NCBI RefSeq assembly: GCF_900156375.1
Contig: NZ_FTNK01000019.1
Span: 34,017-98,016, forward strand
Length of the DNA stretch: 64,000 nt
Direction: 5' to 3'
Source: Paenibacillus macquariensis
GTDB lineage: Bacteria; Bacillota; Bacilli; Paenibacillales; Paenibacillaceae
Shown piece after piece: positions 25,440-33,425 of the stretch. The notes beneath the pieces were generated by a model. It saw nothing but the letters and a program-made list of their open reading frames with translations. It was not told the origin of the DNA and ran no database searches. The position numbers were made by a program, and so were the translations under genes. Within the stretch, counting starts at the first letter, position 1, and every line of letters starts with the position of its first letter.

Positions 25440-25724
25440 TTAAGATAAGTGCTCTTTACAAAAAGTATCCACCAATTCAAGCTCATCATCTTCCAAATCG
25501 AACTCAACATAGTTCCCTGAAGTTCTTTCATGAAGCTCATATTTCACGATGCCTGTCCGAGTCTCTTCAACGGTGTAGATCACTCTTGCATTCAATCCGT
25601 TCTCGAAATATAATTCATCGTCCTCTGGAACATCCAGTTCAAGAATGAACTCGTAGCGCTCTCCCGTCAAAATCTTGAACGGGTCTTTAATCAAATTTAC
25701 TGTATGATTCGTAATCGTTAACAT
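25440..25724 (-). CDS. DUF6509-family protein
   Basis: This 94-residue protein starts MLTITNHTVNLIKDPFKILTG and continues with the family pattern of an acidic, strand-rich domain (YEFILELDVPEDDELYFENG, GIVKYELHERTSGN, EDDELELVDTFCKEHL). I recognise it as the small Bacillales family DUF6509, which has no known role. The ATG at 25724 has AAAGG nine bases upstream; an upstream in-frame ATG has worse spacing. Its very acidic character suggests a cytosolic binding protein, but nothing more can be said. Confidence 0.8.
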   Translation of the reverse strand: MLTITNHTVNLIKDPFKILTGERYEFILELDVPEDDELYFENGLNARVIYTVEETRTGIVKYELHERTSGNYVEFDLEDDELELVDTFCKEHLS

Positions 25725-25859
25725 AATAGTCATCCTTTCAAATCCCTTAAGAGGGAACAATACCTCATCATACCATTATTATGATCTAAATTGAATTACC
25801 TATCCAAATACATAAGACTCTATGCATGTAGTATTTGTCATTTGGTTCAAAATAAATAA

Positions 25860-26420
25860 CTAATTATAATCCATACTTAAGTTTTCATCATCCGCAATGC
25901 TTTGAATGTCTTCCGAGCTAATATTGATATATCGATATCCGTCTTTGTCTTGCTTCTTTAAGGCCTTCTCTTTAAAATACTTTGGACTTCCTTCCCCTGC
26001 ATCTTCGTCGTATACAAGCAAAATACCATCGGTCTTTCTAAATAACAAATCATCCCTCGCTGTGAACTGCCAAATCCCGTCGTAAGGTTGTTTACTTACT
26101 GCAGCATAATAATCAACGCGATCTAATATGCCATTATAATAATCTTTCTTAGTGTCTTTCCATTTCTCTTCCTGATTCAAGAACGCTGTGATGATGGATA
26201 GTTTCAATTGAGGATATTGTTCTTTTAATTCGATAACTACTTCACATGCCCATAAATCCACGCCATATTGACCCGGCGTAATGATCCATTCTAACCCCTC
26301 TTCAATAAGAGGAATCAATTTCCGAATGATAGCTTTCTTGATATAAGGAATACCTTTATGTTTCTGATCATGAATATTCAGTTCATGTGCCCGATAACCT
26401 GTAACGAGGAGATTCTTCAT
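25860..26420 (-). CDS. ypsA: YpsA, SLOG-superfamily protein (DUF1273)
   Basis: This 186-residue Rossmann-like protein matches the YpsA/DUF1273 family: N-terminal VTGYRAHELNIHD, the glycine-containing ITPGQYGVDLWACEV loop that forms the nucleotide-ligand pocket of SLOG proteins, and DRVDYYAAVSKQPYDG. In B. subtilis and S. aureus YpsA affects cell division and filament formation; it is thought to sense a nucleotide derivative. AAAAGGAGC precedes the ATG. Length fits the family (about 180). Confidence 0.9.
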   Translation of the reverse strand: MKNLLVTGYRAHELNIHDQKHKGIPYIKKAIIRKLIPLIEEGLEWIITPGQYGVDLWACEVVIELKEQYPQLKLSIITAFLNQEEKWKDTKKDYYNGILDRVDYYAAVSKQPYDGIWQFTARDDLLFRKTDGILLVYDEDAGEGSPKYFKEKALKKQDKDGYRYINISSEDIQSIADDENLSMDYN

Positions 26421-26603
26421 TTCTAAGCTCCTTTTGAATATCTTAAGTTTCTTAAATTTCTTTAGAACCCGTTCACTTCAATCTTTTCAGTATAGATTCC
26501 CTCCTGCTCACTGTCCATGATTACCATGTCATTACATTGGTTCAACATCACCCCACTACGATAAGAGCTTATCTTCCCCATGGTTATTGTCTTGATTCAT
26601 ATA

Positions 26604-26635
26604 AAAAGAACCTAGCTCATGAGCTAGATTCTTTT
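26604..26635 (-). terminator. Terminator overlapping the end of the protease gene
   Basis: AAAAGAA-CTAGCTC pairs with GAGCTAG-TTCTTTT. The hairpin begins inside the last codons of the upstream gene. Confidence 0.75.
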
Positions 26636-27682
26636 CCGTTTCTTACTTCTCGCTGTGTGTATCTCTAGTGATGCAAGTTCTCTAGCCGTAAGTTGACGAG
26701 CATAAGCCCCTGGAGACTTATCCGTATTCACCTTTTTGATGCATCCTGATCCCTCAGGCCACGCTATTTGTGTTCCGAATATCTGCATCGCCCAGTTAAC
26801 GGGAAAAGCTACGGATGTACGACCATCGTCACTCCCTGCAAAGTTCACAGCTGCAGCATAATGATCTGCCTTTCTTAGCCACACTGATCCTGAATCGCCT
26901 GGAAGAGATACCGGCTTCCTTCCTTTGATAACCGTCTGATTCTTAAAATTAAGCATCCCTATATTATCCCCGTAATCAATTTGAATATCTGTATTTATTG
27001 AATCTACCACTCCGTTTACCAGCCCCGATGTACGACCTACTTTCTTAAATCGTTCACCTACACGATACGTAGTTACATACCCTGGAAGAACACCAACCGT
27101 TGCATATCGAGGACTCAATAAGCAGTTTGCACGTGGGATAGCTAGTGCTATATCCACTCTATTAATTTTGTTTTTTTGTAATTTCACATATCGATATAAT
27201 CGTCCAACGGTATCTCTTCCCAACCGTCCGTTATCTGCTCCTCCGGGTTGTAATATCTCTGTGAAGCTACTTGAATTCGTTGGATTTAAGACATGATTAT
27301 TACTAAATATATAGCGTTGATTAGCTTTTGGTACATTCGTGACGATCAAACCTACGCTACCAGAACCACCCGTAGTACCGACACTATACCCTGCGGGGAT
27401 AGGACGTATTCTTTTTTTATAATCTACATAAGCATGCATCTTTCCTGATTTCACAAATCTAACAGGCACAGTTACTGCTTTGCCTTTTACCCTCATCGTC
27501 ATAGTGGATGAAATTCTAAGCATTGTAGGAGAGAAGCTAGTGATATAGATAATGACAGCTGCGCCTTTCTTCGGGTTCTTAGGATCATGATACCCTACAC
27601 CAATACCATGTACATCAGATCTTGCTAACATTTGGCGAGACATCCGTTCTTTCATTGCATGTGCCGCTAAAAAAGTGGCCAA
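26624..27682 (-). CDS. Nal1-like chymotrypsin-fold serine protease
   Basis: This 352-residue protein has a trypsin-like triad: His130 in FSNNHVLNP, Asp177 in RVDIALAI and Ser264 in LPGDSGSVW. The N-terminus (RSDVHGIGVGYHDPKNPKKGAAV) and the overall order match a bacterial family related to the plant NARROW LEAF 1 protease, in which a self-contained N-terminal beta module precedes the protease core. No signal peptide is evident, so it may act in the cytosol or leave by another route. The TTG start at 27682 follows AAAGGTG by seven bases. The C-terminus is very basic (ARSKKRKRI). Substrates are unknown. Confidence 0.8.
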   Translation of the reverse strand: MATFLAAHAMKERMSRQMLARSDVHGIGVGYHDPKNPKKGAAVIIYITSFSPTMLRISSTMTMRVKGKAVTVPVRFVKSGKMHAYVDYKKRIRPIPAGYSVGTTGGSGSVGLIVTNVPKANQRYIFSNNHVLNPTNSSSFTEILQPGGADNGRLGRDTVGRLYRYVKLQKNKINRVDIALAIPRANCLLSPRYATVGVLPGYVTTYRVGERFKKVGRTSGLVNGVVDSINTDIQIDYGDNIGMLNFKNQTVIKGRKPVSLPGDSGSVWLRKADHYAAAVNFAGSDDGRTSVAFPVNWAMQIFGTQIAWPEGSGCIKKVNTDKSPGAYARQLTARELASLEIHTARSKKRKRI

Positions 27683-27889
27683 TATCCATCACCTTTTTCC
27701 ATTTGATACGCTATTGTATTCGACGTGATGTATTTGTTCATAGGCATTCAAACATTTCCTGAAAAGGGATGATCACACAGCAAATCCTAACAAGTTCTCG
27801 TTAAATATTTAATCCGCTTTCTATTCATCTAATTTACGTATTTGTTTTCTGTCACAGAATGTTCAATAATTAATGAAAGACACACAATA

Positions 27890-27908
27890 TTCACAATTAA
27901 TTTGTGAA
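27890..27908 (+). promoter_or_regulatory. Inverted repeat before the 38-aa membrane gene
   Basis: TTCACAA-TTAAT-TTGTGAA is a perfect 7-bp inverted repeat, 22 bases before the start codon. It could be an operator; the cognate factor is unknown. Confidence 0.45.
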
Positions 27909-27930
27909 CAATTTAAGGAGATGACGGTAT

Positions 27931-28047
27931 ATGGTAACCCCTAAAAGTAAACGTGACAGTCAAATATTTCTTATCTTTGTAGGTATCGGTGTATTTTATG
28001 CCGCATTTTATAGTATATTTATTCTATATTCTATTCATGGTCAATAA
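27931..28047 (+). CDS. 38-aa single-pass membrane protein
   Basis: The ORF starts MVTPKSKRDSQ and continues with one long hydrophobic segment (IFLIFVGIGVFYAAFYSIFI) and a short tail ending in HGQ. An AAGGAG stands ten bases before the ATG, and a strong terminator lies about 60-130 bases downstream. The positively charged N-terminus predicts an N-in orientation. No family is recognised. It is too short for usual annotation cut-offs, but the translation signals are good. Confidence 0.62.
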   Translation: MVTPKSKRDSQIFLIFVGIGVFYAAFYSIFILYSIHGQ

Positions 28048-28097
28048 CCTATTTCATAGGATTCATTTAACAACAATGACCATCGGAGGTATCATTC

Positions 28098-28157
28098 ATG
28101 ATGCATCCTAAGCGATCTCCATTAATGAGGTTAACGAATATACCTTATATTCATTAA
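28098..28157 (+). other. 19-codon micro-ORF overlapping a terminator hairpin
   Basis: CGGAGGT lies eight bases before ATGATG, which opens a 19-codon frame (MMHPKRSPLMRLTNIPYIH) whose stop falls inside the loop of the 28110-28180 hairpin. It may be a real micropeptide or an accident of the terminator sequence. Confidence 0.35.
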
Positions 28158-28180
28158 CCTCATTAATAGAATCGCTTTTT
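28110..28180 (+). terminator. Long terminator after the 38-aa gene
   Basis: AAGCGAT and ATTAATGAGGTTAA pair with TTAACCTCATTAAT and ATCGCTT around a 19-base loop, followed by T5. The 21-bp interrupted stem is unusually long. Confidence 0.88.
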
Positions 28181-28312
28181 ATTTATTCACACTGTTTAAT
28201 CATAAGAGACAACAGTAGAATGGTATGCCATCAAGAATAGGAAAATTTGTACTACCACTTGTATTGTATAAGTCAGTATAATGAATTCATCTTATACAAT
28301 TGAGGGGTACAT

Positions 28313-28495
28313 ATGTCTGAAACACAGCGTATTGACTGTACGAAATGTTCCTTTTATTACGTCACCTGGGATCCACAACAACCTAAAGGATGTAAAGCCT
28401 TCGGTTTCAAAACAAAAACCATGCCAAGCACTGCTGTTCTCTCTTCTTCTGGCAGACCTTGCATGAGCTTCGAGCTTAAAGAACGACTACGTTGA
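28313..28495 (+). CDS. Small cysteine-rich protein, 60 aa
   Basis: This 60-residue protein has four cysteines: a CxxC in RIDCTKCSFYYVTWD, one in KGCKAFGF and one in GRPCMSFE. The spacing suggests a small zinc or iron-sulfur site. The conserved-looking core CSFYYVTWDPQQPKGCKAFGFK resembles short proteins found in many Bacillales, which I recall only under vague names; I do not assign a function. GAGGGG lies before the ATG and a hairpin terminator follows 15 bases after the stop, so it is a monocistronic gene. Confidence 0.8.
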   Translation: MSETQRIDCTKCSFYYVTWDPQQPKGCKAFGFKTKTMPSTAVLSSSGRPCMSFELKERLR

Positions 28496-28509
28496 TTAAG
28501 AAAAAGAAA

Positions 28510-28552
28510 GAGCCGAGGAATACAGGCTTGATCACCTGGATTTCCTCGACTC
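28510..28552. terminator. Terminator between convergent small genes
   Basis: GAG-CGAGGAA-ACAGG pairs with CCTG-TTCCTCG-CTC, with A-rich and T-rich flanks that suit both directions. Confidence 0.75.
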
Positions 28553-28573
28553 CTCTTTTGTACTCATGTGTAA

Positions 28574-28747
28574 TTAGAATGTCTCTGCATTTTTTAACGC
28601 ATGGTCCCAACTTGGAAAATAAAACAATGCATTCCGCATTAATTCAGGATCACTTTGCTTCACTTGTTTCTTGCCTACTGTTTCTCCATTGGATTGAAGC
28701 TTCCTGATGCGCTCAATAACCTCATCGGCTCCTAGCGTAACGTCCAT
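28574..28747 (-). CDS. 57-aa protein made of one homing-endonuclease-associated repeat
   Basis: The ORF begins MDVTLGADEVIERIRKLQ and contains FYFPSWDHALKNAE. This matches the homing-endonuclease-associated (HNH-associated, HNE) helical repeat, whose hallmark is a final F-x-SW-x-x-AL-x-x-AG-like motif and which is thought to bind DNA. AAAGGAG lies nine bases before the ATG, so translation is well supported. Proteins with this repeat normally carry several copies or an endonuclease domain; here it stands alone. The function is unknown; DNA binding is an inference from the repeat. Confidence 0.72.
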   Translation of the reverse strand: MDVTLGADEVIERIRKLQSNGETVGKKQVKQSDPELMRNALFYFPSWDHALKNAETF

Positions 28748-28960
28748 TAGGTTTCACTCCTTTCCTATATTCGGATCTCCTCCATAATTTCCCCATTTGT
28801 TTGTTGTTCTATACAAGAGTCTTGCTTACTCCATAATTTTCTCATCATAACAGCACATGGAGTAATTCTATCTTCTTATCGAACAGAACAACAAAGAGAA
28901 GCCCTCCCTACCACGTTAACAGTGGCATTGAAGGCATCTTTACATGTTAAGAAAGTTATA

Positions 28961-29656
28961 TTACCTTATCGATTGATTTAATATAGTACGGATATATTGC
29001 AACCGTTCCGCGTCAATGGCCTTCATCGGATCGCCACCTTGTCTTACGGCTGAACCGAAATGTACGCGGCTTACACCGGAGTGCTGAAGGAAAGATTCGA
29101 GGCTTTGTCCAGTTAAGCCTGCACCTGCCAAAATCGAAATGGATTTACCAACCGTCATACTCGTAAGCTTCGCAAGTTGATCCGCACCTTCGAGTGCAGA
29201 ATGACTTCCTCCAGATGTAAGTATATCTACTATCTGTGGATAACGCAGAAGTATATCTAACGCCTCTAATTGATCCTGAACCTCATCAAATGCACGGTGG
29301 AAGGTAACCTCCATACCGTCTGCTGCATCCAAAAGGTACTGCAGATTCACTTCATCTATCGTTGCGTCTTGTTTAAGCATCCCTATGACAATGCCCAAAC
29401 CTCCAATCGAACCAATCTCTTTGATATCACGTCTCATCGTTTCAATATCTTCTTGATCATAATAGAATGAGCGGGCATGAGGCCTCACCATAACCCTTAC
29501 GGGAATAGACACTGCCTCCCTAACTCTATCTATAAGTCCTATACTCGGCGTCAAGCCACCTTCACGTATAGCCGTAATCAGTTCAATCCGATCAGCGCCT
29601 CCGCGTTCTGCCATAATGGCATCCCCAACTGTGGTCGCAATCACTTCTAACAGCAT
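28961..29656 (-). CDS. cutC: CutC-family protein
   Basis: This 231-residue TIM-barrel protein has the CutC pattern: MLLEVIATTVGDAIMAERGG, ADRIELITAIREGGLTPS, VRVMVRPHARSFYY, VTFHRAFDEV and ILTSGGSHSALEGA. CutC was named for copper tolerance in E. coli, but its molecular activity is unsettled. The start at 29656 is fixed by AGGAGG nine bases upstream. It is downstream of the glucosaminate-like operon on the same strand, with a 177-base gap that holds an inverted repeat, so it may be transcribed separately. Confidence 0.93.
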   Translation of the reverse strand: MLLEVIATTVGDAIMAERGGADRIELITAIREGGLTPSIGLIDRVREAVSIPVRVMVRPHARSFYYDQEDIETMRRDIKEIGSIGGLGIVIGMLKQDATIDEVNLQYLLDAADGMEVTFHRAFDEVQDQLEALDILLRYPQIVDILTSGGSHSALEGADQLAKLTSMTVGKSISILAGAGLTGQSLESFLQHSGVSRVHFGSAVRQGGDPMKAIDAERLQYIRTILNQSIR

Positions 29657-29743
29657 TTCATTGACCTCCTTAATCATAATCATATGTGCCGCTCTGATGA
29701 TCTTCTTACTCATGTTGTACATACATTGATAAAAGGTAACCTC

Positions 29744-29762
29744 TTAACCACGGCCTGGTTAA
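29744..29762 (-). promoter_or_regulatory. Inverted repeat upstream of cutC
   Basis: TTAACCA-CGGCC-TGGTTAA is a perfect 7-bp inverted repeat with a GC-rich spacer, 88 bases before the cutC start. It looks like an operator, with unknown regulator. Confidence 0.4.
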
Positions 29763-29832
29763 TCACTTCAACAACTTGTGGTGTAGGGTTTCATTAAACT
29801 TATGAGAAGGAGCTCGCAAGTCGCTCCATCGC

Positions 29833-30546
29833 TTACACGTCGTAGCTGACAAGGTAATGCTGTAATTCCGTATTATAATGTCCAATACTGTATTCAATGA
29901 CTCTACCTTCGGAATCGTAAGAGTACCTGAGCCTCTTTAAAAGAGGAGTCCCTTCTGGAGTACCGAGAAGGGACTCTGTTTCCACAGATGCAATTGCAAC
30001 AGTAAATTGGTCCCGAAAGCTCTCAAGTTCAATATTATGTTCTTCGATGAGATCATACAAAGACTGAATATCTAACCCTTCTAAATCTACATTTGGAATG
30101 TCGGAAGTGAGAAAGTGAACGTAATGGATGTACGGCTTCCCGTCCAAAATATAAAGTCGATCCACTCGTACGCATTGCTCACCGAACATCTCAAATAACT
30201 CCGTGTCCGTGTCATTGCGAACTAGCTCTGAATCCAGCATTTTTTTCTCAATTTTATGGCCTTCACCGACCAATATTTCCGTAAAATTCTTTCCTTTTGA
30301 CCATTTGGTAAATGCGGTGTTGCTAATGACCTTCGTACCTATTCCGCTGCGCTTGTCCACATACCCCTCTTGAACAAGCTTTTGAATCGCATTACGAACT
30401 GTCATCTTGCTGACATTAAATTCGTTCTCTAATTGTGGTTCTGAAGGTATTATGGCTCCGAGCGGATACACACCTTGCAAAATCCGATCTTTCATAATCT
30501 TCTTTATTTGGAGATATAATGGCCCTTTTTTGCGTGTAATAGCCAT
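29833..30546 (-). CDS. GntR/HutC-type regulator with UTRA domain
   Basis: This 237-residue regulator has a GntR winged helix (residues about 8-75; GPLYLQIKKIMKDRILQGVY, NEFNVSKMTVRNAIQKLVQEG) and a C-terminal UTRA ligand domain (about 95-235; VRVDRLYILDGKPYIHYVHF, PLLKRLRYSYDSEGRVIEYS). UTRA domains bind small sugar or amino-acid derivatives. It is the last gene of the five-gene operon, nine bases after the KDG kinase gene, so it probably senses a pathway intermediate and controls the operon promoter. The palindrome TATAACGTTATA upstream of the first gene is a candidate site. Confidence 0.92.
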   Translation of the reverse strand: MAITRKKGPLYLQIKKIMKDRILQGVYPLGAIIPSEPQLENEFNVSKMTVRNAIQKLVQEGYVDKRSGIGTKVISNTAFTKWSKGKNFTEILVGEGHKIEKKMLDSELVRNDTDTELFEMFGEQCVRVDRLYILDGKPYIHYVHFLTSDIPNVDLEGLDIQSLYDLIEEHNIELESFRDQFTVAIASVETESLLGTPEGTPLLKRLRYSYDSEGRVIEYSIGHYNTELQHYLVSYDV

Positions 30547-30555
30547 ACATTGTCA

Positions 30556-31572
30556 CTACCTTTCCACATCAAACGCTTTGTCCGTCATAGCGTGGAATAC
30601 CTCAGCTTCAGTCGAAGTTGGTGTATCACCAACTACCGTATGAGCCAACATGGCTGCGGCTGATGCAAAAGCTATCGTACGCTCCGTTGTAAATCCACTA
30701 GCTTCCCCATGAATGATGCCACTTGCGTAAGCATCTCCGGCTCCAATGCGATCATATACAGAGAATGTTAGCATTTTCGAAAATTCAAATGCGCCATCTT
30801 TATACATATAGCCCCTGAGCGAATGTGTATTATCACGATTTACTAAACGGTGTGTACCTGCTATTACAGTTATACCATATTTCTCGGCCACTTTTGGGAT
30901 AAGATCCTTCAGTTGTTCCAATGAATCTACTTCCTGCGTTTCCATTCCTAGAGTAAAAATAGCGTCCTTCTCGTTCATCATCACAATATCCGCTAGCTTA
31001 AGCATTTCATCATAATGCGGCTTTGCTATCGCATAGCCATCCGTACCCCATAGGGAAGGACGGAAGTTACAATCAAATACGACGGACTTGCCGTTATTCT
31101 TTACTTCCCTAGCAAATTGCTTCATCTGGTCTCGCACCGAATCATTCATAGCCAATGTAATGCCGCAAAAATGAGCGATGTCTATTTCTTCGGCAATCTT
31201 GCAGAAGTCATAGGTATCCGGTACAGACGTGTTAAAGCTACTTCCAAGTCTATCCGAATACGTCACACGGCTCGGACGAGCGCCGAATCCATTCTCTAAA
31301 AAGTACATGCCGACATATTTCCCAGCTCTGCTGAGAAACGTTGTTTGGATACCGAGCTTACGCAAGTAGGCCATTGCAGCTTCGCCAATTGAATTGTTGG
31401 GTAGTGTAGAGACAATATAACCTGTATGACCAAATCGAGAAAGTGCGGAAGCGATGTTCACTCCTGTTCCAGAGAAGGAATATTGCAACGAACTTGATTG
31501 GGCAAGTGACTCATAACCTGGCACTTGCATCCGCATCATAACTTCCCCGAATGCTGCAATCCGCTTAGCCAT
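30556..31572 (-). CDS. PfkB-family sugar kinase, KDG-kinase-like
   Basis: This 338-residue PfkB kinase has an N-terminal GEVMMRMQVPGYESLAQ, a substrate-lid region with GTGVNIASALSRFG, and the C-terminal catalytic motif DRIGAGDAYASGIIHG containing the base Asp. The type, with MNEKDAIFTLG and FDCNFRPSLWG, is that of 2-keto-3-deoxygluconate kinase, which makes KDPG. Its start overlaps the end of the aldolase gene by eight bases. In this operon it would phosphorylate the keto-acid produced by the DgaE-like enzyme, so the upstream steps may run on unphosphorylated substrate. Confidence 0.88.
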   Translation of the reverse strand: MAKRIAAFGEVMMRMQVPGYESLAQSSSLQYSFSGTGVNIASALSRFGHTGYIVSTLPNNSIGEAAMAYLRKLGIQTTFLSRAGKYVGMYFLENGFGARPSRVTYSDRLGSSFNTSVPDTYDFCKIAEEIDIAHFCGITLAMNDSVRDQMKQFAREVKNNGKSVVFDCNFRPSLWGTDGYAIAKPHYDEMLKLADIVMMNEKDAIFTLGMETQEVDSLEQLKDLIPKVAEKYGITVIAGTHRLVNRDNTHSLRGYMYKDGAFEFSKMLTFSVYDRIGAGDAYASGIIHGEASGFTTERTIAFASAAAMLAHTVVGDTPTSTEAEVFHAMTDKAFDVER

Positions 31573-32320
31573 GTTTTTCTACCAATTTCTTCAGTATGTC
31601 AAATAACACGCGAACGTCATCTATATTCGTATTTCCTGTTTCTTTATCAATAATCGAAGAATAGACGTGCGGAATTACCTGTTGTACACCTGCTGCTAGA
31701 GCAATTTCCACGATCTCCTCGAAATTCTCCATATCGATACTACCTGTTGGCTCCAGGGCGAATCCCTCTTCTGCACAAGCCTCTGCCACTGCACGGTACT
31801 CATCTACAAACTTCAGACCCTGCATCGGATAATATTTCAATGCGTTACCACCCATATCTCTTACAATTGCAATCGCTGCCTTCACTGGAACAATAGCTTG
31901 CTCTGCGTTCCCTGCACTAATTGGCCCTGTAGAGATATTCACATAACCTACGCGGCCACTTGGGGAAACAAGACTGTTAATCCAGCTATCTCGACCTTCA
32001 AGATTAGCACGTGTTGCACCTACTGCTGGGAATACTTGATTAATATGTGTTCCACCATAACTCTTAGCAATTTCAGCAACAACTGAAGCTTGACGATTGT
32101 CTCCTGCTCCAAGACCGATAGAAACAGCATCATCAATAGCTTTTCCATACTCTTTCATTGCTACTACAGCTTCTTGAGCATTTGGGTAACTCTTAGATAA
32201 TACGCCGACCACTACGTGCCCTTCTGCTGCATCGAATATTTCTTTTGCATTTTCGACGCTGTTTGCCAGTACATTAAGTGCCACACGATTTTTATAAAGA
32301 CGTTTTTCCATTTGAGACAT
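31565..32320 (-). CDS. KDGP aldolase family protein, DgaF-like
   Basis: This 251-residue protein matches the KDGP-aldolase (DgaF, formerly DUF1341) family: RVALNVLANSVENAKEI, IDDAVSIGLGAGDN, THINQVFPAVGATRANL, GGNALKYYPMQGLK with the likely Schiff-base lysine, and LEPTGSID. In Salmonella DgaF cleaves 2-keto-3-deoxy-6-phosphogluconate to pyruvate and glyceraldehyde 3-phosphate. The ATG follows AGGAGG by eight bases and comes one base after the stop of the DgaE-like gene, so translation is coupled. Confidence 0.9.
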   Translation of the reverse strand: MSQMEKRLYKNRVALNVLANSVENAKEIFDAAEGHVVVGVLSKSYPNAQEAVVAMKEYGKAIDDAVSIGLGAGDNRQASVVAEIAKSYGGTHINQVFPAVGATRANLEGRDSWINSLVSPSGRVGYVNISTGPISAGNAEQAIVPVKAAIAIVRDMGGNALKYYPMQGLKFVDEYRAVAEACAEEGFALEPTGSIDMENFEEIVEIALAAGVQQVIPHVYSSIIDKETGNTNIDDVRVLFDILKKLVEKHG

Positions 32321-32321
32321 A

Positions 32322-33425
32322 TTAATTACCTCCTACGATTTGTTGGATTGTTGTTGCAATAACCTGAATATCATCACCTTGCAAAGGACGCGGATCAATG
32401 TCAAAGTATCCTTGTCGAACACCGTAATCACGGGTATATATAGCAATACTGCCCTCACGAAGCTGATCGTTCACTTCTTTAGCTGATTTGCCTGCGGCTT
32501 GCGAATCGATTTGAACGCGTCCACGGTAGATGGCTCTACCCGCTTCATCTTGTACGACAGATACCTTAACACCAGGAAGTTTAGACAATGGCATCAACAC
32601 TTCCAAGGATGCTTTTTCCTGTTCACTCTTATCTTCTTTGTCCATATATTCATCCAGCGCCTGAAGCAATCCGAAAGTAGTCTCTTTGCCTACTTTCATA
32701 CTGCGACCGATCGCATGGAGTTGTACCTTTAGCCAATCGATGTAACAACGTTTACCGCCAACGATACCCGATGTTGGTCCTTCTATTGCTTTGGATCCGC
32801 TGTAAATGGCCAGATCGGATACCTGAACATACTTACGGATATCTTCTTCAGCTGCCGCATCCACGATAAGCGGAACACCTCGACGTTGTGCTATCTCCCA
32901 CGCTTCTTCAACGGAAATCATGTTCTTCTGTACGCAATGATGTGACTTCACGTACAATATCGCTGCCGTATGCTCTGAAATAGCATCTTCAATATGTTCC
33001 TTACGTCCTTCGTTGGCGTAACCTACTTCAGTGATTCTTCCACCACCCAAATAGACCATCGTTTCCACTGGAGCACCATACTGAACATTATGACCCTTGA
33101 GCATGATGATCTCATTCTTCGCAATCGGCTCTTGATGAAGTCGTTCGCTTCTACGATGGTTTCCTTGCGTCACAATTGCTGCGACAGAAAGCGCGATTCC
33201 GCTGGATGCGGAGTTAACTACAACGGCTGCTTCCGCTCCCAAAATATTTGCTATGTAATCTCCTGCTTTATCGACCAAATCAGCAATTTCCACATACTGT
33301 TGGCCGCCTTGCTTCATCGCTTCCATAACCGTATCCGTCGGTGCGGAGACACCTAGAATACTCATACGTCCACTTGCATTAATAACCCGCTTCAAACCAT
33401 ATTTAGCATTTAATGAATGTGCCAT
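32322..33425 (-). CDS. DgaE-like PLP ammonia-lyase (SelA fold)
   Basis: This 367-residue fold-type I PLP protein of the SelA/DgaE group has GLKRVINASGRMSILG, AAVVVNSASSGIALSVAAI, VDAAAEEDIRKY and the PLP lysine in IYSGSKAIEGPTSG. DgaE converts D-glucosaminate 6-phosphate to KDPG with loss of ammonia. Here the neighbouring KDG kinase makes unphosphorylated D-glucosaminate (or an analogue) an equally likely substrate. AAAGGAG lies ten bases before the ATG, inside the 3' end of the amidohydrolase gene, and the two genes overlap by 23 bases. Confidence 0.88.
   Translation of the reverse strand: MAHSLNAKYGLKRVINASGRMSILGVSAPTDTVMEAMKQGGQQYVEIADLVDKAGDYIANILGAEAAVVVNSASSGIALSVAAIVTQGNHRRSERLHQEPIAKNEIIMLKGHNVQYGAPVETMVYLGGGRITEVGYANEGRKEHIEDAISEHTAAILYVKSHHCVQKNMISVEEAWEIAQRRGVPLIVDAAAEEDIRKYVQVSDLAIYSGSKAIEGPTSGIVGGKRCYIDWLKVQLHAIGRSMKVGKETTFGLLQALDEYMDKEDKSEQEKASLEVLMPLSKLPGVKVSVVQDEAGRAIYRGRVQIDSQAAGKSAKEVNDQLREGSIAIYTRDYGVRQGYFDIDPRPLQGDDIQVIATTIQQIVGGN

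Noticed and set aside
27890..27908. TTCACAA-N5-TTGTGAA as a Rex site
   Set aside because: Rex sites have the half-sites in the opposite order (TTGTGAA then TTCACAA), so only a generic inverted repeat is claimed.
28281..28466. An alternative plus-strand frame overlapping the Cys-rich gene
   Set aside because: The frame starting at 28313 has the ribosome binding site and the ordered cysteine motifs; the other does not.
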